Source: Arthrobacter_J sp038199985 (GTDB lineage: Bacteria > Actinomycetota > Actinomycetes > Actinomycetales > Micrococcaceae). From it: 64,000 bases of DNA. The notes below the pieces were generated by a model, which was given only the letters and a program-made list of their open reading frames with translations, made no database searches and was not told where the DNA came from. The translations under genes were made by a program, and so were the position numbers. Location of the stretch: NCBI GenBank assembly GCA_038199985.1, contig JBBPYK010000069.1, forward strand, positions 104,303 to 168,302, given 5' to 3'. Shown here piece by piece: positions 46,104 through 55,511 of the stretch. Every line of letters starts with the position of its first letter. The stretch's first letter is position 1.

Positions 46104-49010
46104 TTAGCGGGCAAACATTTCGGCCAGGAAGTAACCCGTGTGACTATCCTTTTCCCGTGCTACCTGCTCAGGAGTCCCGGTTGCGATGATCTGGCCACCG
46201 CCGGAGCCGCCGTCGGGCCCAATATCGATTACCCAGTCCGCACTCTTGATGACGTCAAGGTTGTGCTCGATCGTTATGACAGTATTGCCCTTGTCCACGA
46301 GCCCCTGCAGCACATGAAGCAATTTTCTGATGTCTTCAAAGTGCAAACCCGTGGTCGGTTCATCCAGCACGTAGACGCTCCTGCCATTGCTCCGTTTCTG
46401 CAATTCGCTGGCGAGCTTGACCCTTTGTGCCTCGCCACCGGAGAGCGTTGTGGCAGGTTGGCCGAGTCGAACATACCCCAAACCAACATCCACTAGAGTT
46501 CGCAGGTGACGCGCGATAGGCGCGAACGCAGCGAAGAATTCTGCTGCTTCCTCGATGGGCATATTGAGGACATCCGAAATCGTTTTACCCTTGTAGTGAA
46601 CCTCGAGAGTTTCACGGTTATACCGCGCACCGTGGCAGACTTCGCATGGAACGTAAACATCCGGCAGGAAGTTCATTTCTATCTTGAGTGTGCCATCGCC
46701 AGAACACGCCTCGCAACGGCCGCCCTTGACGTTGAAAGAGAATCGGCCGGGCAGGTAGCCGCGCACTTTCGCTTCCGTTGTTTCGGCAAAAAGCTTACGG
46801 ATGTTGTCGAAAACTCCCGTGTACGTTGCCGGATTTGACCGCGGAGTGCGCCCAATAGGACTTTGATCGACGTGAATTACTTTGTCGAGCTGCTCCAACC
46901 CATCGATGCGGGTGTGCCTGCCCGCCACCTGCTTGGCGCCGTTGAGTTTATTGGCGAGCACCTTATAAAGGATGTCGTTGACGAGCGTCGATTTGCCGGA
47001 CCCGCTGACGCCGGTCACCGCCGTAAGAAGCCCCAACGGGAACGCGACATCCACCTTGCGCAGATTGTTCTCACGTGCGCCAATAACCTTGAGCTGGCGA
47101 GACTTATCATTTTTGCGTCGCTTGGCGGGGACCTCAATGGATCGCCGTCCGGAGAGGTACTGGCCGGTCAAGGAGCGTTCGTTGGTCAACAAATCCTCAA
47201 GGGACCCAGAGTGGACAACCTCTCCCCCGTGTTCACCTGCACCTGGACCAATATCAACGATCCAGTCGGCTTCGTGAATAGTGTCTTCGTCATGCTCAAC
47301 AACGATCAGTGTATTTCCCAGGTTGCGCAGGCGCGTCAAGGTCTCGATGAGGCGTCTGTTGTCTTTTTGATGCAACCCGATCGACGGTTCATCGAGTACA
47401 TAGAGTACGCCAACAAGACCCGATCCAATCTGGGTGGCTAGACGGATGCGCTGAGCTTCGCCACCGGAAAGCGTGCCCGCGGCTCGTTCGAGATTCAAGT
47501 ACTCCAGACCGACATCAAGCAGGAAGGTCAACCTTGCCTGTATCTCCTTCAGGACCTGGCTAGCGATCTGCTCCTCGCGGCCTGTCAGTGTCAGATGGCC
47601 CAAGAACGCCGCACACTCACGCATCGGCATCGCGGCTACTTCGGCGATGGACTTGCCGTTGATGAGCACAGATAGAGAAGCCGGATTGAGCCGTGCTCCG
47701 CCACATTCCGCACACGGGATTTGTCTCATGTACTCTTCATACCGTTCGCGGGCATGGTCGGATTCCGTTTCCACGTGCTTGCGATGAATGTACTGTATGG
47801 CGCCCTCAAAGCCCGTACTGTACTTACGTTCGCGACCGAACCGGTTTCGATACTGCACGGTGACCTTATGATCTTTGCCGTGCAGCACCGCCTTGCGTGC
47901 ATCGGCCGAGAGTTTCTTCCAAGGCACATCTACTGAGAAACCCATGTCGCGTGCCAGTCCATCCAGCAGGCGGGTCCAGTACTCAAGCGTCGCTGTTCCC
48001 AGAGACCACGGCGCGATGGCGCCCTCGGCGAGAGACAAGGCAGGGTTAGGCACCACAAGTTCCTCGTCGACTTCCAACTTGGTGCCAATACCGCTACAGG
48101 CCACACAAGCACCAAAGGGGTTGTTGAAGGAGAAAGACCGCGGCTCGATTTCGTCGATCGCGAGCGGGTGCTCGTTGGGGCATGCGAGATTCTCCGAGTA
48201 AGGGCGGACCTTTGCTGGGTCTTCGTCGGGGAGATCCACATAGTCGGCAAGCATGCGACCGTCTGCCAGCTTCAACGCTGTCTCCACCGAATCTGTCAGC
48301 CGCTGCCGCATGCCGTCCTTGACGACCAGTCGATCGATGACTACTTCGATTGTGTGTTTGTACTGCTTCCCGAGTTTTGGTGGTTCGGACAGCTGAATCT
48401 GTTTCCCGTCCACGCGTGCACGAGAGTAGCCCTGAGTTGTCAGGTCCTGGAAAAGGTCCACGAATTCACCCTTGCGGCCACGGACGACTGGAGCGAGGAC
48501 CTGGAATCGAGTCCCTTCTGGCTGTTCGAGCAACTGGTCAACGATCTGCTGCGGCGTCTGCCTGATGACAGGCTCACCACACACTGGGCAGAAGGGGCGC
48601 CCTACTCGTGCCCACAGGAGTCGCATGTAGTCGTAAATCTCAGTGATAGTCCCGACCGTTGAGCGCGGGTTCTTGCTCGTGGACTTCTGATCAATCGACA
48701 CGGCCGGCGAAAGACCCTCAATGAAGTCGACGTCAGGCTTGTCCACCTGACCGAGGAATTGCCGTGCATAGGCCGACAACGATTCGACGTATCGGCGCTG
48801 CCCCTCAGCAAAGATTGTGTCGAACGCCAGTGAAGATTTGCCCGAACCCGAAAGACCTGTAAACACGATAATCGAATTACGTGGTAGATCAAGATCTACG
48901 TTGCGAAGGTTGTGCTCCCTCGCACCTTTCACGATCAGACGCGAATGATCGTTGTGAATGGATGCTGTTTCGGTGGCTGACTCTGAAAGCGCAGAATTTG
49001 CTATAGACAC
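46104..49010 (-). CDS. uvrA: excinuclease ABC subunit A
   Basis: 968 residues, duplicated ABC ATPase that finds DNA damage with UvrB. Two P-loops, GLSGSGKSS and GVSGSGKST; two signatures, LSGGEAQRIRLATQIG and LSGGEAQRVKLASELQ; zinc modules with CPVCGEPV, CAECGGAR and CEACSGDGT...CEVC. GTG start at 49010 has no Shine-Dalgarno but has TACAGT six bases upstream and a LexA-type palindrome beyond it, so it is likely SOS-controlled and leaderless. Confidence 0.98.
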   Translation of the reverse strand: MSIANSALSESATETASIHNDHSRLIVKGAREHNLRNVDLDLPRNSIIVFTGLSGSGKSSLAFDTIFAEGQRRYVESLSAYARQFLGQVDKPDVDFIEGLSPAVSIDQKSTSKNPRSTVGTITEIYDYMRLLWARVGRPFCPVCGEPVIRQTPQQIVDQLLEQPEGTRFQVLAPVVRGRKGEFVDLFQDLTTQGYSRARVDGKQIQLSEPPKLGKQYKHTIEVVIDRLVVKDGMRQRLTDSVETALKLADGRMLADYVDLPDEDPAKVRPYSENLACPNEHPLAIDEIEPRSFSFNNPFGACVACSGIGTKLEVDEELVVPNPALSLAEGAIAPWSLGTATLEYWTRLLDGLARDMGFSVDVPWKKLSADARKAVLHGKDHKVTVQYRNRFGRERKYSTGFEGAIQYIHRKHVETESDHARERYEEYMRQIPCAECGGARLNPASLSVLINGKSIAEVAAMPMRECAAFLGHLTLTGREEQIASQVLKEIQARLTFLLDVGLEYLNLERAAGTLSGGEAQRIRLATQIGSGLVGVLYVLDEPSIGLHQKDNRRLIETLTRLRNLGNTLIVVEHDEDTIHEADWIVDIGPGAGEHGGEVVHSGSLEDLLTNERSLTGQYLSGRRSIEVPAKRRKNDKSRQLKVIGARENNLRKVDVAFPLGLLTAVTGVSGSGKSTLVNDILYKVLANKLNGAKQVAGRHTRIDGLEQLDKVIHVDQSPIGRTPRSNPATYTGVFDNIRKLFAETTEAKVRGYLPGRFSFNVKGGRCEACSGDGTLKIEMNFLPDVYVPCEVCHGARYNRETLEVHYKGKTISDVLNMPIEEAAEFFAAFAPIARHLRTLVDVGLGYVRLGQPATTLSGGEAQRVKLASELQKRSNGRSVYVLDEPTTGLHFEDIRKLLHVLQGLVDKGNTVITIEHNLDVIKSADWVIDIGPDGGSGGGQIIATGTPEQVAREKDSHTGYFLAEMFAR

Positions 49011-49016
49011 GCGTCC

Positions 49017-49022
49017 ACTGTA
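49017..49022 (-). promoter_or_regulatory. uvrA -10 element (leaderless)
   Basis: TACAGT on the minus strand ends six bases before the uvrA GTG. The region where its -35 would lie (about 49040-49045) is inside the LexA-type palindrome. Confidence 0.5.
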
Positions 49023-49033
49023 ATGGATGGGGT

Positions 49034-49051
49034 ATCGAATACGTATTCGAT
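49034..49051 (-). promoter_or_regulatory. LexA (SOS) box upstream of uvrA
   Basis: ATCGAATACGTATTCGAT is a perfect 18-bp palindrome. Its core TCGAAT-ACGT-ATTCGA differs from the actinobacterial LexA consensus TCGAAC-N4-GTTCGA by one symmetrical change in each arm. Bound LexA would cover the uvrA -35. Confidence 0.75.
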
Positions 49052-49112
49052 TGACGGGTATTTCGCTGGAGGCTTACAGCGCACCCCGCGTGCGCTGCAC
49101 CCTCGTATGGCC

Positions 49113-49493
49113 CTACGGAAGGCTATTGAAGGCTGCGAGCGCTAGGGACGCTGCGTCTTCTCCGCTGAGTCCCTGTGCCCTGACGACTGCTGCGAATTCG
49201 GCGGCCGCTTCTGCAGCCCTGGCCTGGGCGTCGTCCCCCGTGGAAATGACCACCGTACCGGCCCTTGATCTAGTTTCTACCACGCCGGCGCGCTCGAGTT
49301 CCCGGTACGCTTTTGCCACCGTCGTTGCAGCTAGGCCCAGTGTGCTGGCCAGTGACCGGATGGGAGGAAGACGGCTTCCCACCGACAGTCCGCCTGACGC
49401 TGCAGCTGTCGCGATGAGAGCGCGGACCTGTTCCGAGGGCGACGTCCTGGACTGCGCATCGAGAGTCAGCCAGGGGTAGGTGTCCGCGTTCAT
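49113..49493 (-). CDS. GntR family transcriptional regulator, short YtrA-like type
   Basis: 126 residues. The winged helix (SEQVRALIATAAASGGLSVGSRLPPIRSLAS and TTVAKAYRELERAGVVETRSRAGTVV, listed as two segments) is followed by only one or two helices, with no large effector domain. That is the YtrA subfamily layout, usually linked to ABC transporter or membrane genes. No obvious target adjoins it; the metallo-hydrolase gene is divergent 92 bases away. Confidence 0.88.
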   Translation of the reverse strand: MNADTYPWLTLDAQSRTSPSEQVRALIATAAASGGLSVGSRLPPIRSLASTLGLAATTVAKAYRELERAGVVETRSRAGTVVISTGDDAQARAAEAAAEFAAVVRAQGLSGEDAASLALAAFNSLP

Positions 49494-49573
49494 GTGAAGT
49501 TCTTCCGTCTGTGCGTCAATGCCGAATCACCTCAGTGTTGCATAAAGGACCGTGAATGCGGGGTGCGGGTGTT

Positions 49574-49579
49574 TAGACT
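49574..49579 (+). promoter_or_regulatory. -10 element of the metallo-hydrolase gene (leaderless)
   Basis: TAGACT ends six bases before ATG 49586. No ribosome binding site is visible in front of that start. Confidence 0.5.
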
Positions 49580-49585
49580 TTGTAC

Positions 49586-50224
49586 ATGATTGAACTGGCA
49601 CAATTGACAATCCGCAGTGTTTCCGTGAGCGACATGGCGAACAACGTCTACTTGTTGACCTCGAGGAGCTCAGGGGATCAAGTCCTCATCGATGCCGCCG
49701 ATGATCTTCCTGCTATTGAACGGATGCTCGGTGAGGCTGGAGACGATTCCATGGAGGCAACGCATCTAGCTCTTGTGGCGACAACGCATAGCCATTGGGA
49801 TCACGTACGGGTATTGGGCGATGTGGTTGCTTTGACTGGGGCGCAAACAGCTGCCGGTGAGGCTGACGTCCCAGATATAAATGTTCCCACTGACGTGGTG
49901 CTGGCCCATGGTGATACCGGAACCTTTGATGGCTTCGAACTTGAGGTTATCGGTCTGCGTGGGCATACACCTGGTTCCTTGGCTTTTCTGTACCGGGACC
50001 CTAACGGGCCAGCGCATCTTTTTTCCGGCGATTCCCTGTTTCCAGGCGGACTCGGGAACACCGGAAATGATCAGAGCCGCTTTGCCAGTCTTTACGCGGA
50101 CGTTTTGGGCAGGATTTTCGACGAGCTACCGGATAGCACGGTGGTCCATCCAGGACATGGTGCGTCCACCACGATCGGCGCTGAACGCCCACATCTTCAG
50201 GCATGGAAGGCGCGCGGTTGGTAA
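49586..50224 (+). CDS. metallo-beta-lactamase fold hydrolase
   Basis: 212 residues. Metal ligands in TTHSHWDHV (H-x-H-x-D-H), then the later histidines in LRGHTPGSLAF, the aspartate in FSGDSLFPGG and the last in VVHPGHGAST. The arrangement resembles glyoxalase II-like thioester or ester hydrolases, but the substrate is unknown. A TTG two codons upstream is in frame; ATG 49586 is preferred. Confidence 0.9.
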   Translation: MIELAQLTIRSVSVSDMANNVYLLTSRSSGDQVLIDAADDLPAIERMLGEAGDDSMEATHLALVATTHSHWDHVRVLGDVVALTGAQTAAGEADVPDINVPTDVVLAHGDTGTFDGFELEVIGLRGHTPGSLAFLYRDPNGPAHLFSGDSLFPGGLGNTGNDQSRFASLYADVLGRIFDELPDSTVVHPGHGASTTIGAERPHLQAWKARGW

Positions 50225-50278
50225 GCTTCTTGGTCGCGACGCCGGTATGTTTCCGTTGGGCGCTAAGCTGTTGGAACC

Positions 50279-52807
50279 ATGCTTCTCTATGACCGGCTTC
50301 CTGCTACCTCTGACGACGCAACCCCTGACGCTATTTACTCCGCTTTTGTTGAGTGGTCTTCTGAGCGTGGCATCGAGCTCTATCCAGCCCAGGATGAAGC
50401 TGTCATGGAGCTGGCTGCCGGCCATAACGTAATTCTTGCGACGCCTACGGGGTCGGGGAAATCGTTGGTGGCGTTGGCCGCGCATTTTCACGCGTTGTCG
50501 CTGGGTGAACGCAGTTATTACACGGCGCCCATCAAGGCTCTTGTCTCGGAAAAGTTCTTCTCCTTGTGCGAAGTCTTCGGTGCCGAAAATGTTGGAATGG
50601 TTACTGGCGATTCTGCCGTGAATCAGGACGCGCCGATCATCTGTTGTACCGCGGAGATTCTTGCAAATATTGCTCTGCGCGAAGGCTCCGCGGCGGAGCT
50701 CGGCTGCGTTGTCATGGACGAATTCCACTTCTATTCGGATCCTCAGCGCGGGTGGGCATGGCAGGTGCCTCTACTGGAACTACCGCAATCTCGGTTTCTC
50801 CTGATGTCGGCCACCCTGGGCGACGTTGACCGGTTCGAACGGGAACTGACGGAATTGACCGGCAGGGAGACTGTCACCGTTAGCTCGGCTGAGCGCCCTA
50901 TTCCCCTTCACTATTATTACGCCGAGACTCCTGTACACGAAACGCTCGAAGAATTGCTGGAAACACGACAGGTACCTGTCTATGTGGTGCATTTCAGCCA
51001 GCTCGAAGCCATAGACCGCGCCCAGAGCCTGATGAGTATCAATGTGTGCAGCAGAGAAGAGAAAGACAGAATTGCGGAACTGATTGGTGGGTTCCGGTTT
51101 GCCGCGGGATTCGGAAAAACTTTGAATCGGCTTGTCCGGCACGGCATTGGCGTTCATCATGCCGGGATGCTGCCGAAGTACCGCAGGCTCGTGGAGCAGC
51201 TTGCCCAGGCGGGGCTGCTCAAGGTCATCTGTGGCACTGACACACTCGGCGTTGGCATCAATGTGCCCATCAGGACTGTCCTTATCACCGCGTTGAGTAA
51301 GTACGACGGCGTCCGTACTCGCCCGCTGAATGTGCGTGAATTTCATCAAATCGCAGGACGCGCTGGCCGCGCTGGATATGACACGGCCGGGACCGTCGTC
51401 GTGCAGGCTCCAGAACACGTGGTTGAGAACAATAAGGCCATGGCGAAGGCCACTGCCAAGTTTGGTGATGATCAGAAGAAACTGCGTCAGGTGGTGCGCA
51501 AGAAACCACCTTCGGGATTCGTCTCATGGAGTGAGAAGGCGTTCGACCGTCTAGTGGCGGGGACTCCAGAACCGCTCTCCTCCAGTTTCTCGATCAGTCA
51601 CTCCATGCTGTTGAACGTTCTGGAGCGTCCAGGAGATCCTTTCGCCGCTGTGCGACGCCTACTGACGCGCAACCATGAGCCACGGCCCTCCCAGCTGAAC
51701 CTGACGCGCAAAGCCCTGGGAATTTATCGTGAATTGCGGACCTCCGGAATTGTCGAGAAATTGCCCGCTCCCGATCAGACGGGGCGGCAGATCCGCCTTA
51801 AAATTCATCTTCAACCCAACTTTGCCCTGAATCAGCCGCTGTCTCCGTTTGCGTTGGCAAGTCTTGAGCTATTGGATCCCGACAGCGCATCTTACGCCCT
51901 GGATGTCGTCTCGGTAGTGGAATCCACATTGGAGAAACCGCGTCAGGTCCTGGTAGCTCAGACCAAGAAGGCCCGCGGCGAAGCTGTGGCAGCCATGAAG
52001 GCCGAAGGGCTTGAATACGAGCAGCGTATGGCAGCGTTGGAAGAGGTCACCTATCCACAACCATTGGCTGAACTCCTGACTCAGGCCTTCGAGGTCTACC
52101 GCACGGATGCGCCCTGGCTGGGCGACTTCGAGCTCACCCCCAAAGCCGTGGTCCGCGACATGTACGAACGCGCCATGGGATTCAGCGAGTACGTGGCCTT
52201 CTATTCTTTGACGCGATCCGAAGGCATTGTTCTGCGCTATCTAGCCGACTGCTACAAGGCACTTCGCCAGACTGTGCCGACGTCGGCCCTCCGTGAGGAT
52301 CTTGAAGACATCATTGAGTGGCTCGGAGAACTGGTACGACAGGTCGATTCCAGCCTGCTGGACGAATGGGAGCAGCTCACTGCCGGAGCTGCCGCAGCAG
52401 CCGCTGATGAACCAGTCCTTCCGCCGGAGCCGCCGTCGTTGACGGCAAATCGTCGGGCATTCAGAGTCATGGTCCGCAACGAGATGTTCCTTCGTGTACG
52501 GCTGTTCGCAGATGAGAATGAACAGGCATTGGCGGATCTCGATTCTGGTTCGGGCTGGGATGCAGACCGCTGGTCGGCATTGCTGGACGACTATTTCGCC
52601 GAGCACGACGACATCGATGACGGACCGGGCGGCCGGGGACCCCAGTTGCTCCTCATCGACGAACAGCCCCGGCTATGGAAAGTGCGTCAAATCTTCGCTG
52701 ACCCCGCAGGTCACCATGACTGGGGTATCAGCGCCGATGTGGATCTGGCCGCCTCCGACGAGGCGGGAACAGCTATCATCCGCATCACCGACGCCGGACA
52801 GCTTTAG
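50279..52807 (+). CDS. Ski2-like DEAD/DEAH-box helicase with DUF3516 region
   Basis: 842 residues. Motif I ATPTGSGKS, motif Ia PIKALVSEKF, motif II DEFH, motif III SAT, and motifs V-VI in GTDTLGVGINVP and HQIAGRAGRAG. The C-terminal 400 residues match the actinobacterial helicase group with a DUF3516 domain and contain no zinc motif. Probably an RNA or structured nucleic acid helicase; the target is unknown. Starts with ATG after GGAA, 54 bases after the hydrolase gene. Confidence 0.92.
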   Translation: MLLYDRLPATSDDATPDAIYSAFVEWSSERGIELYPAQDEAVMELAAGHNVILATPTGSGKSLVALAAHFHALSLGERSYYTAPIKALVSEKFFSLCEVFGAENVGMVTGDSAVNQDAPIICCTAEILANIALREGSAAELGCVVMDEFHFYSDPQRGWAWQVPLLELPQSRFLLMSATLGDVDRFERELTELTGRETVTVSSAERPIPLHYYYAETPVHETLEELLETRQVPVYVVHFSQLEAIDRAQSLMSINVCSREEKDRIAELIGGFRFAAGFGKTLNRLVRHGIGVHHAGMLPKYRRLVEQLAQAGLLKVICGTDTLGVGINVPIRTVLITALSKYDGVRTRPLNVREFHQIAGRAGRAGYDTAGTVVVQAPEHVVENNKAMAKATAKFGDDQKKLRQVVRKKPPSGFVSWSEKAFDRLVAGTPEPLSSSFSISHSMLLNVLERPGDPFAAVRRLLTRNHEPRPSQLNLTRKALGIYRELRTSGIVEKLPAPDQTGRQIRLKIHLQPNFALNQPLSPFALASLELLDPDSASYALDVVSVVESTLEKPRQVLVAQTKKARGEAVAAMKAEGLEYEQRMAALEEVTYPQPLAELLTQAFEVYRTDAPWLGDFELTPKAVVRDMYERAMGFSEYVAFYSLTRSEGIVLRYLADCYKALRQTVPTSALREDLEDIIEWLGELVRQVDSSLLDEWEQLTAGAAAAAADEPVLPPEPPSLTANRRAFRVMVRNEMFLRVRLFADENEQALADLDSGSGWDADRWSALLDDYFAEHDDIDDGPGGRGPQLLLIDEQPRLWKVRQIFADPAGHHDWGISADVDLAASDEAGTAIIRITDAGQL

Positions 52808-52877
52808 TCCGCCACGGACCCGCCTGACCCCTCATCTGGCGCTCGACCGGCTGATGCCGGAGATTGGAGACACACCC

Positions 52878-54218
52878 ATGATCACAGAACCAAATACCCA
52901 AAACGATGTCACCCACCGGAGGGGCACCACGCACTCGCTGCGCGGGGTTCGAACCGTCGAACATTTCTTCACTGTTCCCCTTGACCATGTCTCTGCCACA
53001 CCCGGCGAAACTCTGGACATATTCGCTCGAGAATACGTATCGGAATCGCACTCAGAAGCATCTGCGACGCAGCTTCCGTGGCTGTTGTTCCTTCAAGGCG
53101 GACCAGGGGGGAAAGGAGCTCGCGTTGCCGAACTTAGCGGTTGGATGAAGGAAGCCGCAAAGGACTTCCGCATTCTCATGCTCGACCAACGCGGGACCGG
53201 ACGTAGTTCGTACGTTAGCGCCGCCACTCTGGCCACGCGCGGAGGCCCAGAGGAACAAGCGGACTACCTGACCCATTTCCGCGCGGACTCAATAGTTCGT
53301 GACGCGGAGGGCATCCGCACCACTCTAGGTTCCGCGCCGTGGACCATCTTCGGTCAGAGCTTTGGTGGTTTCTGCGTTCTCACCTACCTGTCGATGGCAC
53401 CACAGGGAATCCACGCCGCGCTCGTCACCGGCGGTCTGGCCCCACTAACAGGCGGACCAGATCGCGTTTACGAAGCCACTTACGCCCGTGTGGCCACAAG
53501 GAACACAGAGTACTTTGAGAAGTACCCTGAAGACCGCGAAAGAGTCAACGCTGTCATCGGGCACCTGCGCACGGTCGATGAGCATCTTCCCACCGGTGAG
53601 CGCCTTAGCGTCCAACGGTTTCAGATGGTCGGCAACTTCCTTGGCGGCAATACCCGCATCGATGCCTTGCATTTCCTCCTCGAGGAGGCCTTCATGGAAA
53701 CTCCAGACGGCGCCCGGCTCAGCGAGACCTTCCTCCAGCAGGTCAATGCCGTAGTCACCCGGGCATCGAACTGCCTCTACGCGGTCATGCACGAATCCAT
53801 CTACTGTCAGGGGTCGGCGTCAAACTGGTCCGCCGAACGCGTCCTTGACGCCCACCCTGAATTCAGCCCGATGGCGGAAGAGCCGTTCCTCTTCGGTGAG
53901 ATGGTTTATCCGTGGTACTTTCAGGAAGATCCAGCGCTGATTCCGTTGAAGGAAACAGCCGAGATCCTTGCACGGCGGACAGACTGGCCCAATCTCTACG
54001 ACCTCGATGTGCTGGCGGAAAACACAGTGCCGGCTGCCGCGGCCGTTTACCTTGATGACATCTACGTTGACCACGAGTTATCACTGGAGACCGTCTCGAG
54101 AGTTCGCGGCTTGCAGGCGTGGGAAACCGGTGACTTCCACCACGATGGAATAGCCGACGACGGCGAAGCTATCTTCTGCCGCTTACTGTCAATGGTGGGC
54201 GGCCCTCCAATGGTCTAG
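52878..54218 (+). CDS. alpha/beta hydrolase, proline iminopeptidase-like (S33)
   Basis: 446 residues. LQGGPGGKG is the oxyanion-hole motif of S33 peptidases, DQRGTGRS follows and the nucleophile is in FGQSFGGF. The acid and base are likely in AAAVYLDDIYVD and GDFHHDGI. No signal peptide, so cytoplasmic; it may release N-terminal proline or other residues. ATG 52878 has GGAG nine bases upstream. The stop overlaps the convergent MFS gene by four bases. Confidence 0.9.
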   Translation: MITEPNTQNDVTHRRGTTHSLRGVRTVEHFFTVPLDHVSATPGETLDIFAREYVSESHSEASATQLPWLLFLQGGPGGKGARVAELSGWMKEAAKDFRILMLDQRGTGRSSYVSAATLATRGGPEEQADYLTHFRADSIVRDAEGIRTTLGSAPWTIFGQSFGGFCVLTYLSMAPQGIHAALVTGGLAPLTGGPDRVYEATYARVATRNTEYFEKYPEDRERVNAVIGHLRTVDEHLPTGERLSVQRFQMVGNFLGGNTRIDALHFLLEEAFMETPDGARLSETFLQQVNAVVTRASNCLYAVMHESIYCQGSASNWSAERVLDAHPEFSPMAEEPFLFGEMVYPWYFQEDPALIPLKETAEILARRTDWPNLYDLDVLAENTVPAAAAVYLDDIYVDHELSLETVSRVRGLQAWETGDFHHDGIADDGEAIFCRLLSMVGGPPMV

Positions 54219-55501
54219 CTGCTACCCGTTGATCTCCGGGTCAGGAACACGTACCCGACGATCGTCAATGTCACCAGAGCGGCAGCCAGATTTAGACCGC
54301 GGAACCCGAAGCCGGCTAGGACTAAACCGGAGAGAGCCGCGCCTGCTGCCCCCGCCGCGCCCATGAGTGTATCCGAGACACCCTGAACGAGTACACGATT
54401 GGCAGGTTCAACGCTCTCCGCTAGCAGCGTAGATCCGGAAATGGTGGTTGCGGACCAACCGATGCCAAGAAGGATAAGGCCGACGGTGACGGAGCCCTCT
54501 GTGGTGCTGCCCAGCCCGGCAACAGCGACCGCTGAGAGAAGCAGGGACTCACCGATCAAAATCACGGGTACGCGTCCGAGCCTGTCCGTCAGCCATCCCA
54601 TCAACGGCGACAGCGCGAACATTCCGGCGATGTGGAGGGAGATCGTGAACCCTATGAAAGCCAGCAGATCGGTGGAGTTGGCATAGTGTGAGTGGCCCAC
54701 TGCGTTCAGCTGAGACAGGTGTACCGGCGTCATGGACATAACCGACACCATGACTAGGTGAGCGCCGACCAGTGCTACCAGCCCCACCTTGGCTCGAGGG
54801 GACGCCTTGATTGCCTTGAGGCCAGCCGAGAGTGAGCGTTTTACCCGGCCGTCAGCTCCGCCGGTCATGGCCTGAGCCGTCAAGAGTGGGTCCGGTCGAA
54901 GCCCCACCCACAAGAGGATCAAGGCGATACCCATTCCGGCCGCGGAAAAGAGGAACGGCCCGGCAACTTCCGGGATGCCGAGGTGGAGTCCCCACTGCGC
55001 GCCAGGCTTGATCAGGTTCGGCCCGGCCACAGCGCCCACTGTGATGGACCAGACGACAATGGACAGGTCCCTCCCCCGATGCTTGGGTTCAGCTAGATCC
55101 AGTGCCGCGAAACGAGACTGAAGGTTGGCAGCATTGCCCACTCCCAGCAGCGCTGAACCTACCAGCAAGAGCGCGAACGAACCCACCACAGCGGCGCCAA
55201 TCATGAGCAGTGCGCCCAACAGGGCCAGCGAGATGCCTGCCATGAGTGCCTTGCGCCTGCCGTACCGGGCAGCCGCAGTGGCCAATGGCAGAGCAGTCAC
55301 GGACGCGGCGACAGAGATTGCTGTTGTGGACGCTCCGGCAAACATTGCGCTCCCGGACAGGTCCACCGCCATGATTGAACCGATGGCGAGTCCGGCTCCG
55401 TTGCCTATGCCACTGAACAGCTGCGCGGACGCAAGGACAACAACAGTACGGCGCTGGACCCTGATAGGATCCAGCGCCGTGGTCTGTTCGGAGATAGTCA
55501 T
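54215..55501 (-). CDS. MFS transporter
   Basis: 428 residues with twelve membrane helices. The loop 2-3 motif is ARYGRRKALMAG and the equivalent in the second half is GWLTDRLGRVPV. The type and long flat helices resemble drug-efflux MFS proteins, but the substrate is unknown. ATG at 55501 (MTISEQTT), ten bases after terC in the same direction; an in-frame start upstream lies inside terC and is not needed. Confidence 0.88.
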   Translation of the reverse strand: MTISEQTTALDPIRVQRRTVVVLASAQLFSGIGNGAGLAIGSIMAVDLSGSAMFAGASTTAISVAASVTALPLATAAARYGRRKALMAGISLALLGALLMIGAAVVGSFALLLVGSALLGVGNAANLQSRFAALDLAEPKHRGRDLSIVVWSITVGAVAGPNLIKPGAQWGLHLGIPEVAGPFLFSAAGMGIALILLWVGLRPDPLLTAQAMTGGADGRVKRSLSAGLKAIKASPRAKVGLVALVGAHLVMVSVMSMTPVHLSQLNAVGHSHYANSTDLLAFIGFTISLHIAGMFALSPLMGWLTDRLGRVPVILIGESLLLSAVAVAGLGSTTEGSVTVGLILLGIGWSATTISGSTLLAESVEPANRVLVQGVSDTLMGAAGAAGAALSGLVLAGFGFRGLNLAAALVTLTIVGYVFLTRRSTGSS

Positions 55502-55511
55502 CGGCCCAATG

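Noticed and set aside
52494..52877. Upstream extension of the S33 hydrolase frame inside the helicase gene
   Set aside because: It lies within the helicase coding region, and a good ribosome site precedes ATG 52878.
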